A stretch of 64,000 nucleotides of DNA from Salinibacillus kushneri (GCF_900111405.1 NZ_FOHJ01000016.1:1-64000); one strand, 5' to 3'. Shown: positions 19,045 to 29,177, counted from the stretch's first letter. Numbers and translations are program-made. The notes: generated by a model not told the origin, from the sequence alone.

Positions 19045-19923
19045 ATGAATAAAATCATGTCCAATAAGTGGATTATTTTTCTTTATACGTTCCCGGCACT
19101 ATTTTTAATAGGTGTTCTCATTGTCGTTCCGTTAATACTTTCCGGATATTTTGGATTGATGGATTGGGACGGAATAAGTGCAATGGAATTTATCGGCCTG
19201 GAAAATTATATGGTTGCATTGCAGGATGCAAAGTTCTGGGAAAGTGCTTTTCATTCCTTTTTATTAGCATTATTCTCTGCTCTTAGTCTCATTTTATACC
19301 TGATTGTTGCATTAATTTTAGCTTCCAAAATTAAAGGTGCAAACCTATTGAGGAAAATTTATTTAATACCCATGTTATTATCTTCCGTAGCAATTGCACA
19401 ATTATGGATTAAGGTATACAACCCGACTAATGGGATGCTCAATAGTGTACTTATATTCTTTGGTGTGGAAAATCCGCCTAACTGGCTGGCTGATCCAGAT
19501 ATTGCATTATATGCTATTTTTATCCCAATCATCTGGCAATATGCTGGATTTTATATATTAATCTATTATGCGGCGTTAAAAAATATTCCACAATCATTAA
19601 TAGAAGCGGCAAAAATTGACGGTGCTTCACCAGTACAAATTGCCATGAAAATGAAAATTCCCTTAATAATGAATGTAATTAAGGTAACCATTGTGTTATC
19701 GGTAGTTGGCTCATTAAAATACTTTGACTTGATTTATGTTATGACAGGTGGAGGCCCGAATGGAGCTAGTGAAGTTATGGCGTCCTATATGTATAAATTA
19801 GCCTTTGAAAGCTATGACTTTGGTTACGGAAGTGCAATAGGATTTTTATTGTTGATTATTACCCTAATTGTCACCATTATTATCCGTAAATTAACAGCAA
19901 CCAAAGAAGAAATTCAATATTAA
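19045..19923 (+). CDS. sugar ABC transporter permease (MsmF/UgpA type)
   Basis: 292 residues with six membrane helices and the cytoplasmic EAA loop (EAAKIDGASPVQIAMKMKIP) that docks the ATPase. The ATG at 19045 has GGGG 9 nt upstream; the frame could begin at 19030 but that ATG has no ribosome site. No ATPase gene follows, so a shared MsmX-type ATPase encoded elsewhere is presumably used. Confidence 0.9.
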   Translation: MNKIMSNKWIIFLYTFPALFLIGVLIVVPLILSGYFGLMDWDGISAMEFIGLENYMVALQDAKFWESAFHSFLLALFSALSLILYLIVALILASKIKGANLLRKIYLIPMLLSSVAIAQLWIKVYNPTNGMLNSVLIFFGVENPPNWLADPDIALYAIFIPIIWQYAGFYILIYYAALKNIPQSLIEAAKIDGASPVQIAMKMKIPLIMNVIKVTIVLSVVGSLKYFDLIYVMTGGGPNGASEVMASYMYKLAFESYDFGYGSAIGFLLLIITLIVTIIIRKLTATKEEIQY

Positions 19924-19937
19924 TAGGAGGTCATATC

Positions 19938-20759
19938 ATGAGACATATTGGTTATATTTTATTATATACTGTTTTAGCATTTGTGGCTGTGTTTCAAATC
20001 TTTCCTATTATTTGGCTGGTTTTGTTTTCACTAAAATCCAACCAGGAGATCTTTGCGGGAAATCCTTTTGCTTTACCAACGGACCCGAAATGGGACAATT
20101 ATTTAAAAGTATTTGAAGGTGGAGTAGGGACGTATTTCTGGAACAGTGTATGGATAACGGTTGTTGCAACAGGACTAACCATCCTAATTGCTAGTATGGC
20201 AACGTATACGATTACTAGAATGCACTGGAAATTTAGTAGTCTTGTATTGGGGATTATCATGATAGGATTAATGATTCCGATCCATTCTGCTTTGATTCCA
20301 CTCTATAATATGTTTTTAAATGTTCATTTAATTGATAATCCATTGTCCATTATCATCACATACACAACGTATAACCTGCCGATTACAGTAATGATTTTAC
20401 TAGGCTTCTATACAACCATACCGCGGGAAATCGAAGAAGCAGCGATTATAGATGGAAGCTCCATTCATCGTATGTTTTTCCAGATTATATTACCGTTATC
20501 TGCTCCAATCCTATCAACAACCGTTATTATCAATATGATTTATAACTGGAATGAATTTGTGTTTGTCAATACCTTTATTAGTTCAGATGCATTCAAAACA
20601 TTAACGGTTGGTATACAGAACTTTATAGGACAGTATATGACAGACTGGGGGGCTATTGGAGCAACGCTGGTTATTAGTGTGTTGCCCATTATTATCGCCT
20701 TTCTATTTTTCAGTGAAAAGATTATGGAAGGCATTACCGCAAGTGCAGTAAAAGGATGA
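19938..20759 (+). CDS. sugar ABC transporter permease (MsmG/UgpE type)
   Basis: 273 residues, six membrane helices, EAA loop with EEAAIIDGSSIHRMFFQI. The start follows AGGAGG, 14 nt after the partner permease. Together with the binding protein it makes a carbohydrate importer of the CUT1 class. Confidence 0.9.
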   Translation: MRHIGYILLYTVLAFVAVFQIFPIIWLVLFSLKSNQEIFAGNPFALPTDPKWDNYLKVFEGGVGTYFWNSVWITVVATGLTILIASMATYTITRMHWKFSSLVLGIIMIGLMIPIHSALIPLYNMFLNVHLIDNPLSIIITYTTYNLPITVMILLGFYTTIPREIEEAAIIDGSSIHRMFFQIILPLSAPILSTTVIINMIYNWNEFVFVNTFISSDAFKTLTVGIQNFIGQYMTDWGAIGATLVISVLPIIIAFLFFSEKIMEGITASAVKG

Positions 20760-20786
20760 TGGATCTGACTGGACTTTATCCATAAA

Positions 20787-20840
20787 GACCACCTCAGCTT
20801 ACTATTTCCAGAAAACAGTAGGCCGGGGTGGTCTCTTTTT
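20787..20840 (+). terminator. terminator of the sugar ABC operon
   Basis: GACCACC / GGTGGTC stem extended by imperfect pairing, then CTCTTTTT, 28 nt after the last permease. Confidence 0.8.
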
Positions 20841-20888
20841 AATCAAGAAACATTTATTTCAGCTTAAAACGTTTTGAATAAATATTTT

Positions 20889-21509
20889 TTATAAGCCCTC
20901 GTGTTTTCGTTGTACTTTATCAAAGGCATGAAGACTAAGCCAGGTCGTTATAAAGGCATAAGTTGTTCCCCCAAATATAAAAAATAAGGCGGGTATGTGC
21001 CACATAATAAAATAGGTGGAGGCAAGACATGTAATCATTAGAAAGCTCATGATTGGACTAATTAACATGATTAAAAAAGCATTCTTGATTACGGCAGGGA
21101 TGTTTAAATCGTAATGCACAAAGACTGGAATAACATAAAACACAAATAATATGACAATAAGAATGAATGCGAACAAAGGAATATAGGTCCAGCTTATGGC
21201 TTCATTTATATCAAACTGAATGTAATAAATATCAATAGCAATAAAAGCCAATAATACGTTTAACATGATTCCTAGCAAATTGCTTTTTAGAAAATCACGC
21301 TTGTAATATTCCCAGAAGGTTTTTAGGACTGGGAGATCAGGGTTATTTCGCAGCCAATCACGGACCATTGCAAACATAGCAATCGTAGCGGGATAGAAAC
21401 CAAGAATGATACCTCCTAATAATGTAAAAATAATCCATAAAGCGTTTACATAAGCGAATTTAGTAATCCATTCCATTATCGTATAGATTTTACTCATGAT
21501 TATATTCAA
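20889..21509 (-). CDS. YesL-family membrane protein (DUF624)
   Basis: 206 residues with about five hydrophobic helices and the DUF624 features FTLLGGIILGFYPATIA and a DWLRNN motif near 51-56. These proteins are regularly encoded with CUT1 sugar importers, but their role is unknown. TTG start with GGGGAGG 8 nt upstream; the internal ATG is too far from that site. It is convergent with the importer. Confidence 0.85.
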   Translation of the reverse strand: MNIIMSKIYTIMEWITKFAYVNALWIIFTLLGGIILGFYPATIAMFAMVRDWLRNNPDLPVLKTFWEYYKRDFLKSNLLGIMLNVLLAFIAIDIYYIQFDINEAISWTYIPLFAFILIVILFVFYVIPVFVHYDLNIPAVIKNAFLIMLISPIMSFLMITCLASTYFIMWHIPALFFIFGGTTYAFITTWLSLHAFDKVQRKHEGL

Positions 21510-21866
21510 ACCTGTATCCTCCCCGTAACGTCATTTTGAGGTATCAGTAAATCTTTCTATGCAGAGAATAATCTCACTGCTCAATAGTCTAATAGTCTCT
21601 GTCATATAATAGACATTTTACAACAATCTCTGTTTTTTGCATATCTGTGTAAATGGAAAATGTATGAGGGAAGTCTTAATATTCATTGTATATTAGCAAG
21701 GGGAAGTAATGCTGGAGGTGTCTACCTTATTCACTCTTTGGAAGGACTGTTTTCTAAAAATTCTATAGATCCATATCTTATACTGGAATAAGCAAGAGCT
21801 GATCCGAAAGTTATTCATTATAACATTCAGGTCAGCTCTTTTTTATGGATGGAGATATTCGGTTGA
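21510..21866. other. intergenic region with one hairpin
   Basis: Between two minus-strand genes. It holds the yesL leader and a hairpin at 21794-21845. A 16-codon frame starting at the GTG near 21719 is too short and lacks spacing for its GGAGG, so it is not called. Confidence 0.4.
21794..21845. terminator. hairpin terminator near fdhA
   Basis: 9-bp stem AAGAGCTGA / TCAGCTCTT with a 29-nt loop. The T-run is on the plus strand, yet the only adjacent gene end is minus-strand fdhA, so it may work both ways. Confidence 0.55.
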
Positions 21867-23081
21867 TTAGCTGATAGAGCCGTGTGGGTCAATAACAAAC
21901 TTTCTGGCTACACCGCTATCAAAATCACTGTAACCCTGTGGTGCTTCATCAAGTCCAATAACAGTCGCGTTTACAGCTTTGGCAATTTGTGCCTTATCTG
22001 AAAAAATTAGCTTCATTAAGTTTTGATTATATTTCATGACCGGGGTCTGTCCGGTTACAAATGTGTGTGCCTTTGCCCATCCCAGACCGAAACGAATTTT
22101 TAATGAACCCGTTTGTGCATCTTTATCGGCTGCCCCAGGATCCTCTGTCACATATAAACCTGGTATACCGAGTGTTCCACCTGCTTGTGTAACGTCCATG
22201 ATTGTGTTTAAAACTGTAGCAGGCTGTTCTCCTGCATTTGCCCCATGGCCGGATGCTTCAAAACCAACGGCATCGACAGCACAGTCTACTTCGGGTACTC
22301 CTAAAATTTGCTCAATCTGTTCACCTATACGATCGTGTTTTCTAAGATTTACGGTTTCGCACCCAAAACTTCTCGCTTGTTTCAGTCTCTCTTCATTTAA
22401 ATCACCCACAATAACGGTTGATGCCCCTAATAGTTGAGCCGAGTGAGCAGCGGCTAAGCCAACAGGACCAGCTCCAGCTACATAAACGGTTGATCCAACT
22501 TGTACACCTGCTGAGTAAGCACCGTGGAAACCAGTCGGAAAGATATCTGAAAGCATCGTTAAGTCCAAAATTTTTTCCAATGCTTTTTCTTTATCAGGGA
22601 AGACAAGTAGCTGAAAGTCCGCATAAGGTACCATCACATACTCAGATTGTCCACCTACCCATCCGCCCATATCGACATAACCATAAGCTGCACCAGGTCG
22701 CTCAGGATTAACATTCGTACATATATGTGTCTTTTGCTGACGGCACATATCACAACGGCCACATGCAATATTAAATGGGACGGAAACAATATCTCCTTTT
22801 TTTATAAATTCAACGTCCCTTCCAACCTCTATTACTTCACCCGTTATTTCGTGCCCGAGAACAAGACCCTCAGGAGCAGTCGTACGTCCGCGCACCATAT
22901 GTTGGTCACTTCCACATATGTTCGTGGTAATAACCTTAAGAATGACACCATGTTCACACTTACGTCCTACATTGGAAGCAGGGACACCTGGACCATCTTT
23001 TAAGACTAAATCGGGAAAATCAATATCTTTAACCGAAACCGTTCCAGCACCTTCATAAACGACCCCTCGATTGCCTGCCAT
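21867..23081 (-). CDS. fdhA: zinc-dependent formaldehyde dehydrogenase, glutathione-independent
   Basis: NAD-linked medium-chain dehydrogenase oxidising formaldehyde (and possibly other short aldehydes) to the acid. 404 residues. Catalytic zinc ligands Cys56 (NICGSD) and His77-Glu78; structural zinc cysteines at 107, 110, 113 and 121; Rossmann motif GAGPVGLAAA. The start MAGNRGVVYEGAG and the long insert PGLYVTEDPGAADKDAQ are characteristic of the Pseudomonas putida FdhA group. It detoxifies formaldehyde; no C1 pathway genes are adjacent. Confidence 0.9.
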   Translation of the reverse strand: MAGNRGVVYEGAGTVSVKDIDFPDLVLKDGPGVPASNVGRKCEHGVILKVITTNICGSDQHMVRGRTTAPEGLVLGHEITGEVIEVGRDVEFIKKGDIVSVPFNIACGRCDMCRQQKTHICTNVNPERPGAAYGYVDMGGWVGGQSEYVMVPYADFQLLVFPDKEKALEKILDLTMLSDIFPTGFHGAYSAGVQVGSTVYVAGAGPVGLAAAHSAQLLGASTVIVGDLNEERLKQARSFGCETVNLRKHDRIGEQIEQILGVPEVDCAVDAVGFEASGHGANAGEQPATVLNTIMDVTQAGGTLGIPGLYVTEDPGAADKDAQTGSLKIRFGLGWAKAHTFVTGQTPVMKYNQNLMKLIFSDKAQIAKAVNATVIGLDEAPQGYSDFDSGVARKFVIDPHGSIS

Positions 23082-23634
23082 TATACCCCTCCTAAAAATA
23101 ATGGTATGGTCTTTTTTCTCTAAGACGAATACTTTCTAACAAAGACAACAATACGTTCCTCCTTTTGTTTAGTCCTCCCTTCATTAAAATAGGAAATGGC
23201 CATTTGTGTGCTTGTTTTCATGCTTGATTCACAGCTTGGCTTTTCGTACGCCTCCTTGAGATTTATAAAATTTATCGTTTTCCAATTTTAAACCGTCTTT
23301 TGGTTGGATTATTACATTAAAAATTACTTGTAACCTTAAGATAACAATTGTGGAAAACATTTGTTGTCAAATATTGTAATAGTGGACAAATTTTCAAAAA
23401 CCATACTTTCGTACTATTTATAAGAAGGGGTCATGCTGAAGAAGCAATATCCTAAGGTAAAGAAATCTCTCTCTCAGACGGGTTAGTTATTGGAGGTAGT
23501 TCCTTTATCTTTTTCTGGAAAACATTATTACATAAATTTGTGGTTTTCTTCTTTTACTAAATATAAGGAGGCTTCCTTTTCTATGTAAAAAATATAAATC
23601 TTTAAAATTAGTACATTTTAGCTACTACACGTGT

Positions 23635-23663
23635 TTCGACAATATTTTTGAGGCGTTTCGACA
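23635..23663. promoter_or_regulatory. paired Spo0A boxes
   Basis: TTCGACA at 23635-23641 and at 23657-23663, same orientation, 22 bp apart (about two helical turns). TTCGACA is the reverse complement of the Spo0A box TGTCGAA. The pair is 120 bp upstream of the Tad -35 hexamer. Binding is inferred. Confidence 0.5.
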
Positions 23664-23782
23664 CAAATAGAAAAATATTACAGGACAAACCGGGATTATT
23701 TCACATAATCCTATCTATTAATCAGATTTTAATAGGAATATAGACTCAAAAAATAAATAAAAAGACCTAATAACGAGTAAAA

Positions 23783-23811
23783 TTGACTAAAAATTACTAT
23801 AATTATAAAAT
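23783..23811 (+). promoter_or_regulatory. SigA promoter of the Tad pilus operon
   Basis: TTGACT, 17-bp spacer, TAAAAT, ending 56 bp before the cpaB-like gene. Confidence 0.55.
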
Positions 23812-23867
23812 TTAGGTGTTTATCATCCTGAATGATTTAAACAAGGATTATAGGGAGACTATGCAAT

Positions 23868-24503
23868 ATGATTGAATCAAAGAAAAGAGCCTTCATCTTT
23901 CTGTTTCTTGCTTTTATTCTGGCATTAATAGCGGGTTATTTCGTCTATGAAAAAGTGAAGTCACTAAATGCAGAGCTCGGGGGTATGACTGAGGTTTATG
24001 TAGCAGAGAATACCATATCACCAAGACAGGAAATAAGTAAAAGTGATGTTACAGTTATGGAAATTCCTAATAAATTTGTTACAGACTCACATATTACAAA
24101 TCTTGAGGATTTGGATAATCGAGTCTCCGTTGTTCAACTTGAGGAAGGGGATCTGGTTACAAAAAACATGATCAAACCGGTATCAGTCTTAAGAGATGTA
24201 AATAATCGGCTCGTTTCCTTACCAAGAACCGAAAGACTTACATTTGACCAAAAAGTTCAAGCATTAGATCGAGTAGATATTATTGTTTCAAGAGAAGTTG
24301 ATGGGGAAAAAGTGACCGAAACGTTTATGAAGGATGTTCTCGTGTATCATGCATATTGGGAAGACAATATAGGTATTGGTGTCGTCGTTCCTGCTGAAAA
24401 GGCTGAAGAGTTAATCCATATGCAGCACTATGCTGATCATATTCGTATCCTGAAAGCAAACGTTGGAAGAGCAAATACATCTGATGGATTTCATTCAGAT
24501 TAG
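23868..24503 (+). CDS. cpaB: CpaB-like Tad pilus assembly protein (SAF domain)
   Basis: 211 residues: an N-terminal membrane anchor (about 8-28), then a SAF domain (VYVAENTISPRQEISKSDV near 43-61) and a C-terminal beta domain, the RcpC/CpaB layout. In Gram-negatives it supports the secretin; no secretin exists here, so a periplasm-side or wall-side scaffold role is likely. First gene of the operon. Confidence 0.85.
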   Translation: MIESKKRAFIFLFLAFILALIAGYFVYEKVKSLNAELGGMTEVYVAENTISPRQEISKSDVTVMEIPNKFVTDSHITNLEDLDNRVSVVQLEEGDLVTKNMIKPVSVLRDVNNRLVSLPRTERLTFDQKVQALDRVDIIVSREVDGEKVTETFMKDVLVYHAYWEDNIGIGVVVPAEKAEELIHMQHYADHIRILKANVGRANTSDGFHSD

Positions 24504-24560
24504 GTGAAAAATGGTTTTTCCAAGGGTCTTAAATGAAACATAAGTCAAGGAGAAATAGAC

Positions 24561-25718
24561 ATGGAACGTAAATTGGATATTTTACTGGTGAGTGAAGATG
24601 ATACCATTTCGAATCAACTGCTTAATTCTTTTGACCGTGATGAGAATACAATCACCGTTGTCCGTTTTGATGACGTGTCACGAGAAGTTAATCGGCAAAC
24701 ACGGGATATCGTAATCATTGTACAAACCAGCAATGATCATATTGTAGAACAGGTTCAATACATAAAATCTATTAATCCTTTAACCTTTATCATCTTTTTA
24801 GCGACAGATTCAGATATTAATCTGCTTCGGAATATGACAAGGGCTGGAGCCGAAGAATTTTTCGTATTACCAGAAGAATTATCTTTATTTATCAGCCGCT
24901 TTCCTACGATTCAAAAAAGCTATCAAATGAAGCTGGATTCCGAAAAAGAGCAACCCATTATGTTTGGCAAGGGGAGGGGGCAGATTTTTTCCTTTTACAG
25001 TGGTAAAGGAGGTACGGGTAAGTCTCTTATATCTTCAACCTTTGCTCAAACGTTAAAACTTGAGTCGGCTGCCGAGGTAATTTTAATAGACTTAAACATT
25101 CAGTATGGCGGTATTGAGACACTTATGTCGATAAACACCAATCGCTCCATCGCAGATTTGAAACCTGTTATTCAGGAGTTAAATGAAAACCATATTCGTA
25201 ATGTATCCCAAAAGGAGGAGCATTCCCAGCTTGAAATATTGATCAGCCCATGTGATGCAGAGATAGGGGAACAATTGGATGAAGATTTTATTAGCCGACT
25301 ACTTCGAACATGCAGAAGATCGTTTGATTACTGTGTCATTGATTTACCACCTCAAATGAATGCACTTACTGCTACGGCTATCGAAGAGTCTGACCAAATA
25401 TGCTATGTACTACTTCCAGAAACTTCATCCTTAAAAGTATTAAAGAATTTTGAAGAGGTATGTAAACGGTTAGGGATTCACTTACAATCAAGTGTGACCT
25501 TAATTGTGAATGAATTATCGAAGGAAAAGGAATTGCAGTTAAAGGATTTAAAAAACCTCTTACGTTTTCCCATTGCTTCTACGATTCGATACGACTACAA
25601 GGGACTGCAAACCTTTATCAATAAAGGTGAAGTGATTCGCAAAAAACAGAGAGAGAAGCTTATTCCTTTTGCTAAGGACATCCGTAAGTTCGTTAAAGCG
25701 GTTTTGCATCGTAAATAA
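24561..25718 (+). CDS. tadZ: TadZ/CpaE-like ATPase
   Basis: 385 residues: an N-terminal receiver-like domain (to about 125, LDILLVSEDD) and a ParA/MinD-type ATPase with deviant Walker A KGGTGKS near 149-154 and DLPPQM as a Walker B region. TadZ proteins place the pilus machine at a cell site. 57 nt after cpaB. Confidence 0.88.
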   Translation: MERKLDILLVSEDDTISNQLLNSFDRDENTITVVRFDDVSREVNRQTRDIVIIVQTSNDHIVEQVQYIKSINPLTFIIFLATDSDINLLRNMTRAGAEEFFVLPEELSLFISRFPTIQKSYQMKLDSEKEQPIMFGKGRGQIFSFYSGKGGTGKSLISSTFAQTLKLESAAEVILIDLNIQYGGIETLMSINTNRSIADLKPVIQELNENHIRNVSQKEEHSQLEILISPCDAEIGEQLDEDFISRLLRTCRRSFDYCVIDLPPQMNALTATAIEESDQICYVLLPETSSLKVLKNFEEVCKRLGIHLQSSVTLIVNELSKEKELQLKDLKNLLRFPIASTIRYDYKGLQTFINKGEVIRKKQREKLIPFAKDIRKFVKAVLHRK

Positions 25719-25754
25719 GTTATATAGACTTTCCGAATTAAAGGGGGTTACATC

Positions 25755-27089
25755 ATGCCATCTTTATTTGATAAACGGAAAGAAAAGATGGTTCAGGGAG
25801 GATCAACTACAAGTGAAGTCGAGCATCTGGTAGAACACTATAAAGCAAGGCTGTTACGAGATACAAATCTGGAAGCTCTGACCAGTTTAAGTGAAGGAGA
25901 AATGCGTTTAAAAATTGAACAGTTAATTTCTCAATTTATGTCAGAGGAAAAGGTCATTATTCCTCGACAGGATAAGACCTTGTTAATTAACCGAATTTTA
26001 GATGAATCGGTTGGTTATGGACCCCTGGAACCTTTGATTCATGATGAATCGATTACGGAGATTTTAATAAATGGCTATGATGAGGTCTATATTGAGCGCT
26101 TTGGGAAGCTTGAAAGGAGCCAAGTTACGTTCCGGGATGATGACCATGTTCGCCATGTTGTTGATCGAATCGTTGCACCAATTGGAAGAAGAATAGATGA
26201 AAGTTCACCTATGGTTGATGCCAGATTGCCGGATGGAAGTCGTGTGAATGCTGTTATTCCCCCAGTTAGTTTGAATGGCACCCTCGTGTCCATCCGAAAA
26301 TTTAAGAAAGACCCTTTTAAAATGGAGGATTTGCTTCGTTTTGACACGCTCAACTATACTATGGCGATGTTTCTGGAAGCCGTTGTTCAAGCTAAGTTAA
26401 ATGTTCTTATCTCAGGAGGAACAGGTTCTGGTAAAACCACGCTGTTAAATGTATTGGCAACCTGTATCTCACATGAAGAACGGGTTGTGACGATTGAGGA
26501 TTCCGCGGAACTGCGGCTGGACCGGGCTAATGTAGTAGGTATGGAAGCGAGATCGGCAAATGTAGAGGGGAAAGGTGAAATCACGATTCGAAAGCTGGTA
26601 AAAAATGCTCTGAGAATGCGGCCGGATCGAATTATCGTCGGTGAGGTTCGGGGCGGTGAAGCCTTTGACATGCTTCAGGCTATGAATACAGGTCATGAAG
26701 GTTCTATTACCACGGTCCATGCCAACGCACCTGATGATGCACTTAGGCGTGTTGAAGCGATGGTAGTCATGGCAGGATTGGAACTCCCTTCACGAATCAT
26801 TCGTGAGTACATTGTTGGTGCTGTGGATATTGTTATCCAAGTAAACCGCATGACAGATGGGACGAGAAGGATGGTGTCGATTTCAGAAGTGAAGAAAAAT
26901 GGGGATGGCAGCCATGAGATGAGAGAAATTTTTACCTTCAAACGAACAGGAATGACTGAAAACGGAAAGGTAAAAGGATTTTATCAGGCAACAGGTTATG
27001 TTCCCCAATGTTTAGAAAGGATAAATGTGTTTGGCAATCAAATTTCGGATTCTATTTTTCATCTAAATCAAAAGGGGGTCAGGTTTTGA
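25755..27089 (+). CDS. tadA: TadA/CpaF secretion ATPase
   Basis: Hexameric ATPase that powers pilus extension and retraction. 444 residues; the N-terminal helical part leads to the catalytic core with Walker A GGTGSGKTT near 221-229, an Asp box and Walker B (RIIVGEVRGGEA), and His box HEGSITTVHAN near 314. Start ATG after AAGGGGG. Confidence 0.95.
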   Translation: MPSLFDKRKEKMVQGGSTTSEVEHLVEHYKARLLRDTNLEALTSLSEGEMRLKIEQLISQFMSEEKVIIPRQDKTLLINRILDESVGYGPLEPLIHDESITEILINGYDEVYIERFGKLERSQVTFRDDDHVRHVVDRIVAPIGRRIDESSPMVDARLPDGSRVNAVIPPVSLNGTLVSIRKFKKDPFKMEDLLRFDTLNYTMAMFLEAVVQAKLNVLISGGTGSGKTTLLNVLATCISHEERVVTIEDSAELRLDRANVVGMEARSANVEGKGEITIRKLVKNALRMRPDRIIVGEVRGGEAFDMLQAMNTGHEGSITTVHANAPDDALRRVEAMVVMAGLELPSRIIREYIVGAVDIVIQVNRMTDGTRRMVSISEVKKNGDGSHEMREIFTFKRTGMTENGKVKGFYQATGYVPQCLERINVFGNQISDSIFHLNQKGVRF

Positions 27090-28012
27090 CGGTAGCATTA
27101 GCCACGACTGTTTCTGTCTTATCATTTTTGATAGGAATAACGTTTTATTTAGACTACCGAAAGGGGAAGCGGGATTGGCGGAAACAGGCTGAAGAGTTTT
27201 ATCAAGTCGAGGAAAGAAGAAAAAGCTTTATCGTTTTATGGGGCGACCGTTATGATCAAACAGAAGCTGCAAAACCTATGTTTAACAAATTAAGAGCAGC
27301 AAATATACCTCTAACACCTTCAGAATTTATCGGAGCTCAAATCGTAACGTTTATGGGACTTATCTTTGTTTTATCCAACCTATTTCATTTAGATTTCCTT
27401 ATTAGTTTCATCATATCAATCTTGTTTCTCGAAGCTGCAAAGAAACTCATATTTCTCTTAAGGAAAAATAAGATGAAGGAACGTATGGCAGAGCAATTAC
27501 CGGAGATTTGCAGGATTCTGGCCAATGCGACACGCTCCGGGATGACACTCAATCAAGGCATACAGCTGGTTGCTCAGGAAATTAATGAGCCAGCTAAAGC
27601 TGAGTTTAAGCAGCTTGCTCATGAGCTTTCCTTAGGGATTGAATTTAATAGTGCCTTGAGGTCCATGGATAGTCGTATAAATAATCGGGAATTCAAATTG
27701 TTTGTTGCTACGGTTCTCATTCAAAAGAAGGCAGGGGGAAACTTATCTGCCATATTAGAGGAAATGAGTCAGACTTTAGAAGACCGTCAAATCCTAAAAC
27801 AGGAAATTAAAACAATGACAGCTGAACAAAGGTATATCTCCTACCTGGTTCCTGTTATACCCGTTTTTCTCGTCTTAATGATGAATAATATTATTGATGG
27901 ATTTCTTGATCCCTTGCTTTCGGGAATAGGAATCGTAATCGCCCTCTTATTTATAGGGGGAACCGTCGCAACCTTCCTTCTGGTACGCAAGGTAACAAAT
28001 ATTAGGATGTGA
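27086..28012 (+). CDS. tadB: TadB inner-membrane platform protein
   Basis: 308 residues with N-terminal and C-terminal membrane helices and a T2SSF domain (CRILANATRSGMTLNQG near 155-171). TTG start with GGGGG 7 nt upstream, overlapping the tadA stop by 4 nt (TTGA). The longer frame starting inside tadA is not the gene. Confidence 0.9.
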   Translation: MTVALATTVSVLSFLIGITFYLDYRKGKRDWRKQAEEFYQVEERRKSFIVLWGDRYDQTEAAKPMFNKLRAANIPLTPSEFIGAQIVTFMGLIFVLSNLFHLDFLISFIISILFLEAAKKLIFLLRKNKMKERMAEQLPEICRILANATRSGMTLNQGIQLVAQEINEPAKAEFKQLAHELSLGIEFNSALRSMDSRINNREFKLFVATVLIQKKAGGNLSAILEEMSQTLEDRQILKQEIKTMTAEQRYISYLVPVIPVFLVLMMNNIIDGFLDPLLSGIGIVIALLFIGGTVATFLLVRKVTNIRM

Positions 28013-28016
28013 TGAT

Positions 28017-28952
28017 ATGGATGGCCTTATTATTTTGTTTTTACTCTTATTTTTGTTCTTTTTTGGACTTAGTTTAAGAAGTTTCTACCAATTTATTGTT
28101 TATAAACAGGACTTAAAGAAAGAGGTAAAAGAGCAAACCTACATATTCCATTTGCTAGAAAAAAAGACTTCAAGGAAAGAGCGCTTTTTAGCAAAGCTCT
28201 TTCAATATGCGGATGATTTTTCTCATATTGGTCAAAGAATTAATTTTTCAAGTGAAAATCATGATGTAAGAAAATGGCTCATGCAGGCAGGTTATCCATA
28301 CCGGTTAACCGTTGAAAGGCTACAGGGCTTAAAAATTTTTTTAGCCATAATCGGATTAATTATCGGTGGAATCAGTCTGGTCATTCAATTGCCCTTTTCA
28401 GAGCTGACCGTAGTCATCTATCCTTTATTAGGCTATCTTGGAACCATCTACTGGATGAAAAACAAGGCTAAAAAAAGACAGGAAGATTTATCTTATCACT
28501 TACCGGATTTCTTAGATACGATGAGTGTTACCTTGCAAGCCGGGGTAGCACTTGATCAGGCATTAAGGGATATTGTTCCTTATTTTGACGGGCCCATTCG
28601 GGAGGAATTTGGCCGGTTTATTCAAGAGCTTGATGTTGGGGTTCCAAGAAGAGAAGCCTATCAAATGTTATTAAATCGAAATGAGAGTAAAGAATTCCAG
28701 GTTTTAATTAAGTCGCTTCTTCAAGGAGAGCGACTTGGCATACCGATTTCACAGACGTTTAGGCAGCAGGCGGAGGAAATGAGAAAACTGAAAAAGGAAT
28801 CGATCAAAGAAAAGGCAGCAAAAGCATCACCGAAAGTAACCCTAATTACAACGTTCATTGTTTTGCCATCATCCCTGATTTTAATTGGTGGATTGATGGT
28901 CATGAATATGTTTAGTCAAAATCAAAATATTTTTCAGTTACTTCAAAATTAA
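28017..28952 (+). CDS. tadC: TadC inner-membrane platform protein
   Basis: 311 residues; helix at the N-terminus, a pair near 110-150 and one at the C-terminus, and a T2SSF domain (TMSVTLQAGVALDQALRD). It is the usual partner of TadB and starts 4 nt after it. Confidence 0.9.
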   Translation: MDGLIILFLLLFLFFFGLSLRSFYQFIVYKQDLKKEVKEQTYIFHLLEKKTSRKERFLAKLFQYADDFSHIGQRINFSSENHDVRKWLMQAGYPYRLTVERLQGLKIFLAIIGLIIGGISLVIQLPFSELTVVIYPLLGYLGTIYWMKNKAKKRQEDLSYHLPDFLDTMSVTLQAGVALDQALRDIVPYFDGPIREEFGRFIQELDVGVPRREAYQMLLNRNESKEFQVLIKSLLQGERLGIPISQTFRQQAEEMRKLKKESIKEKAAKASPKVTLITTFIVLPSSLILIGGLMVMNMFSQNQNIFQLLQN

Positions 28953-28973
28953 ACGGAAAGGGAGAGATGGATA

Positions 28974-29177
28974 ATGGGGAAAATGGTAAGGTTTTATGTG
29001 AAAATGACACAGCCAGTCAGAAACGAACGGGGAGCACAATCACTGGAATGGCTGGGCGTTGCAGCACTGTTAATTTTGGTTCTTGGGATTATTTCATCGG
29101 CTGTAAGTGATAATAGTGATGGAATTAAAGGGATTATTGAAAGCATCATTTCAAAAATTAGCAACATGGTAGGGTAA
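28974..29177 (+). CDS. Flp-type pilin
   Basis: 67 residues. RNERG|AQSLEWLG gives a class IV prepilin cleavage site after Gly20 with Glu at mature position 5, then a hydrophobic helix to about residue 43 and a short polar tail. Mature length would be 47 residues, as expected of Flp major pilins. Start after AAAGGGAGAG. Probably the pilus subunit. Confidence 0.85.
   Translation: MGKMVRFYVKMTQPVRNERGAQSLEWLGVAALLILVLGIISSAVSDNSDGIKGIIESIISKISNMVG

Larger units (their letters stand above)
23082..23867. other. long regulatory region upstream of the Tad operon
   Basis: 786 bases without a gene. It carries two exact Spo0A-box sequences (23635 and 23657), a palindrome GGATTAT-N5-ATAATCC (23693-23711) and a promoter (23783-23811). 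The part nearest fdhA shows only a possible leader. Confidence 0.5.

Noticed and set aside
22036-23003. Three plus-strand frames antisense to fdhA
   Set aside because: The fdhA frame has full-length family motifs; these have neither ribosome sites nor recognisable domains.
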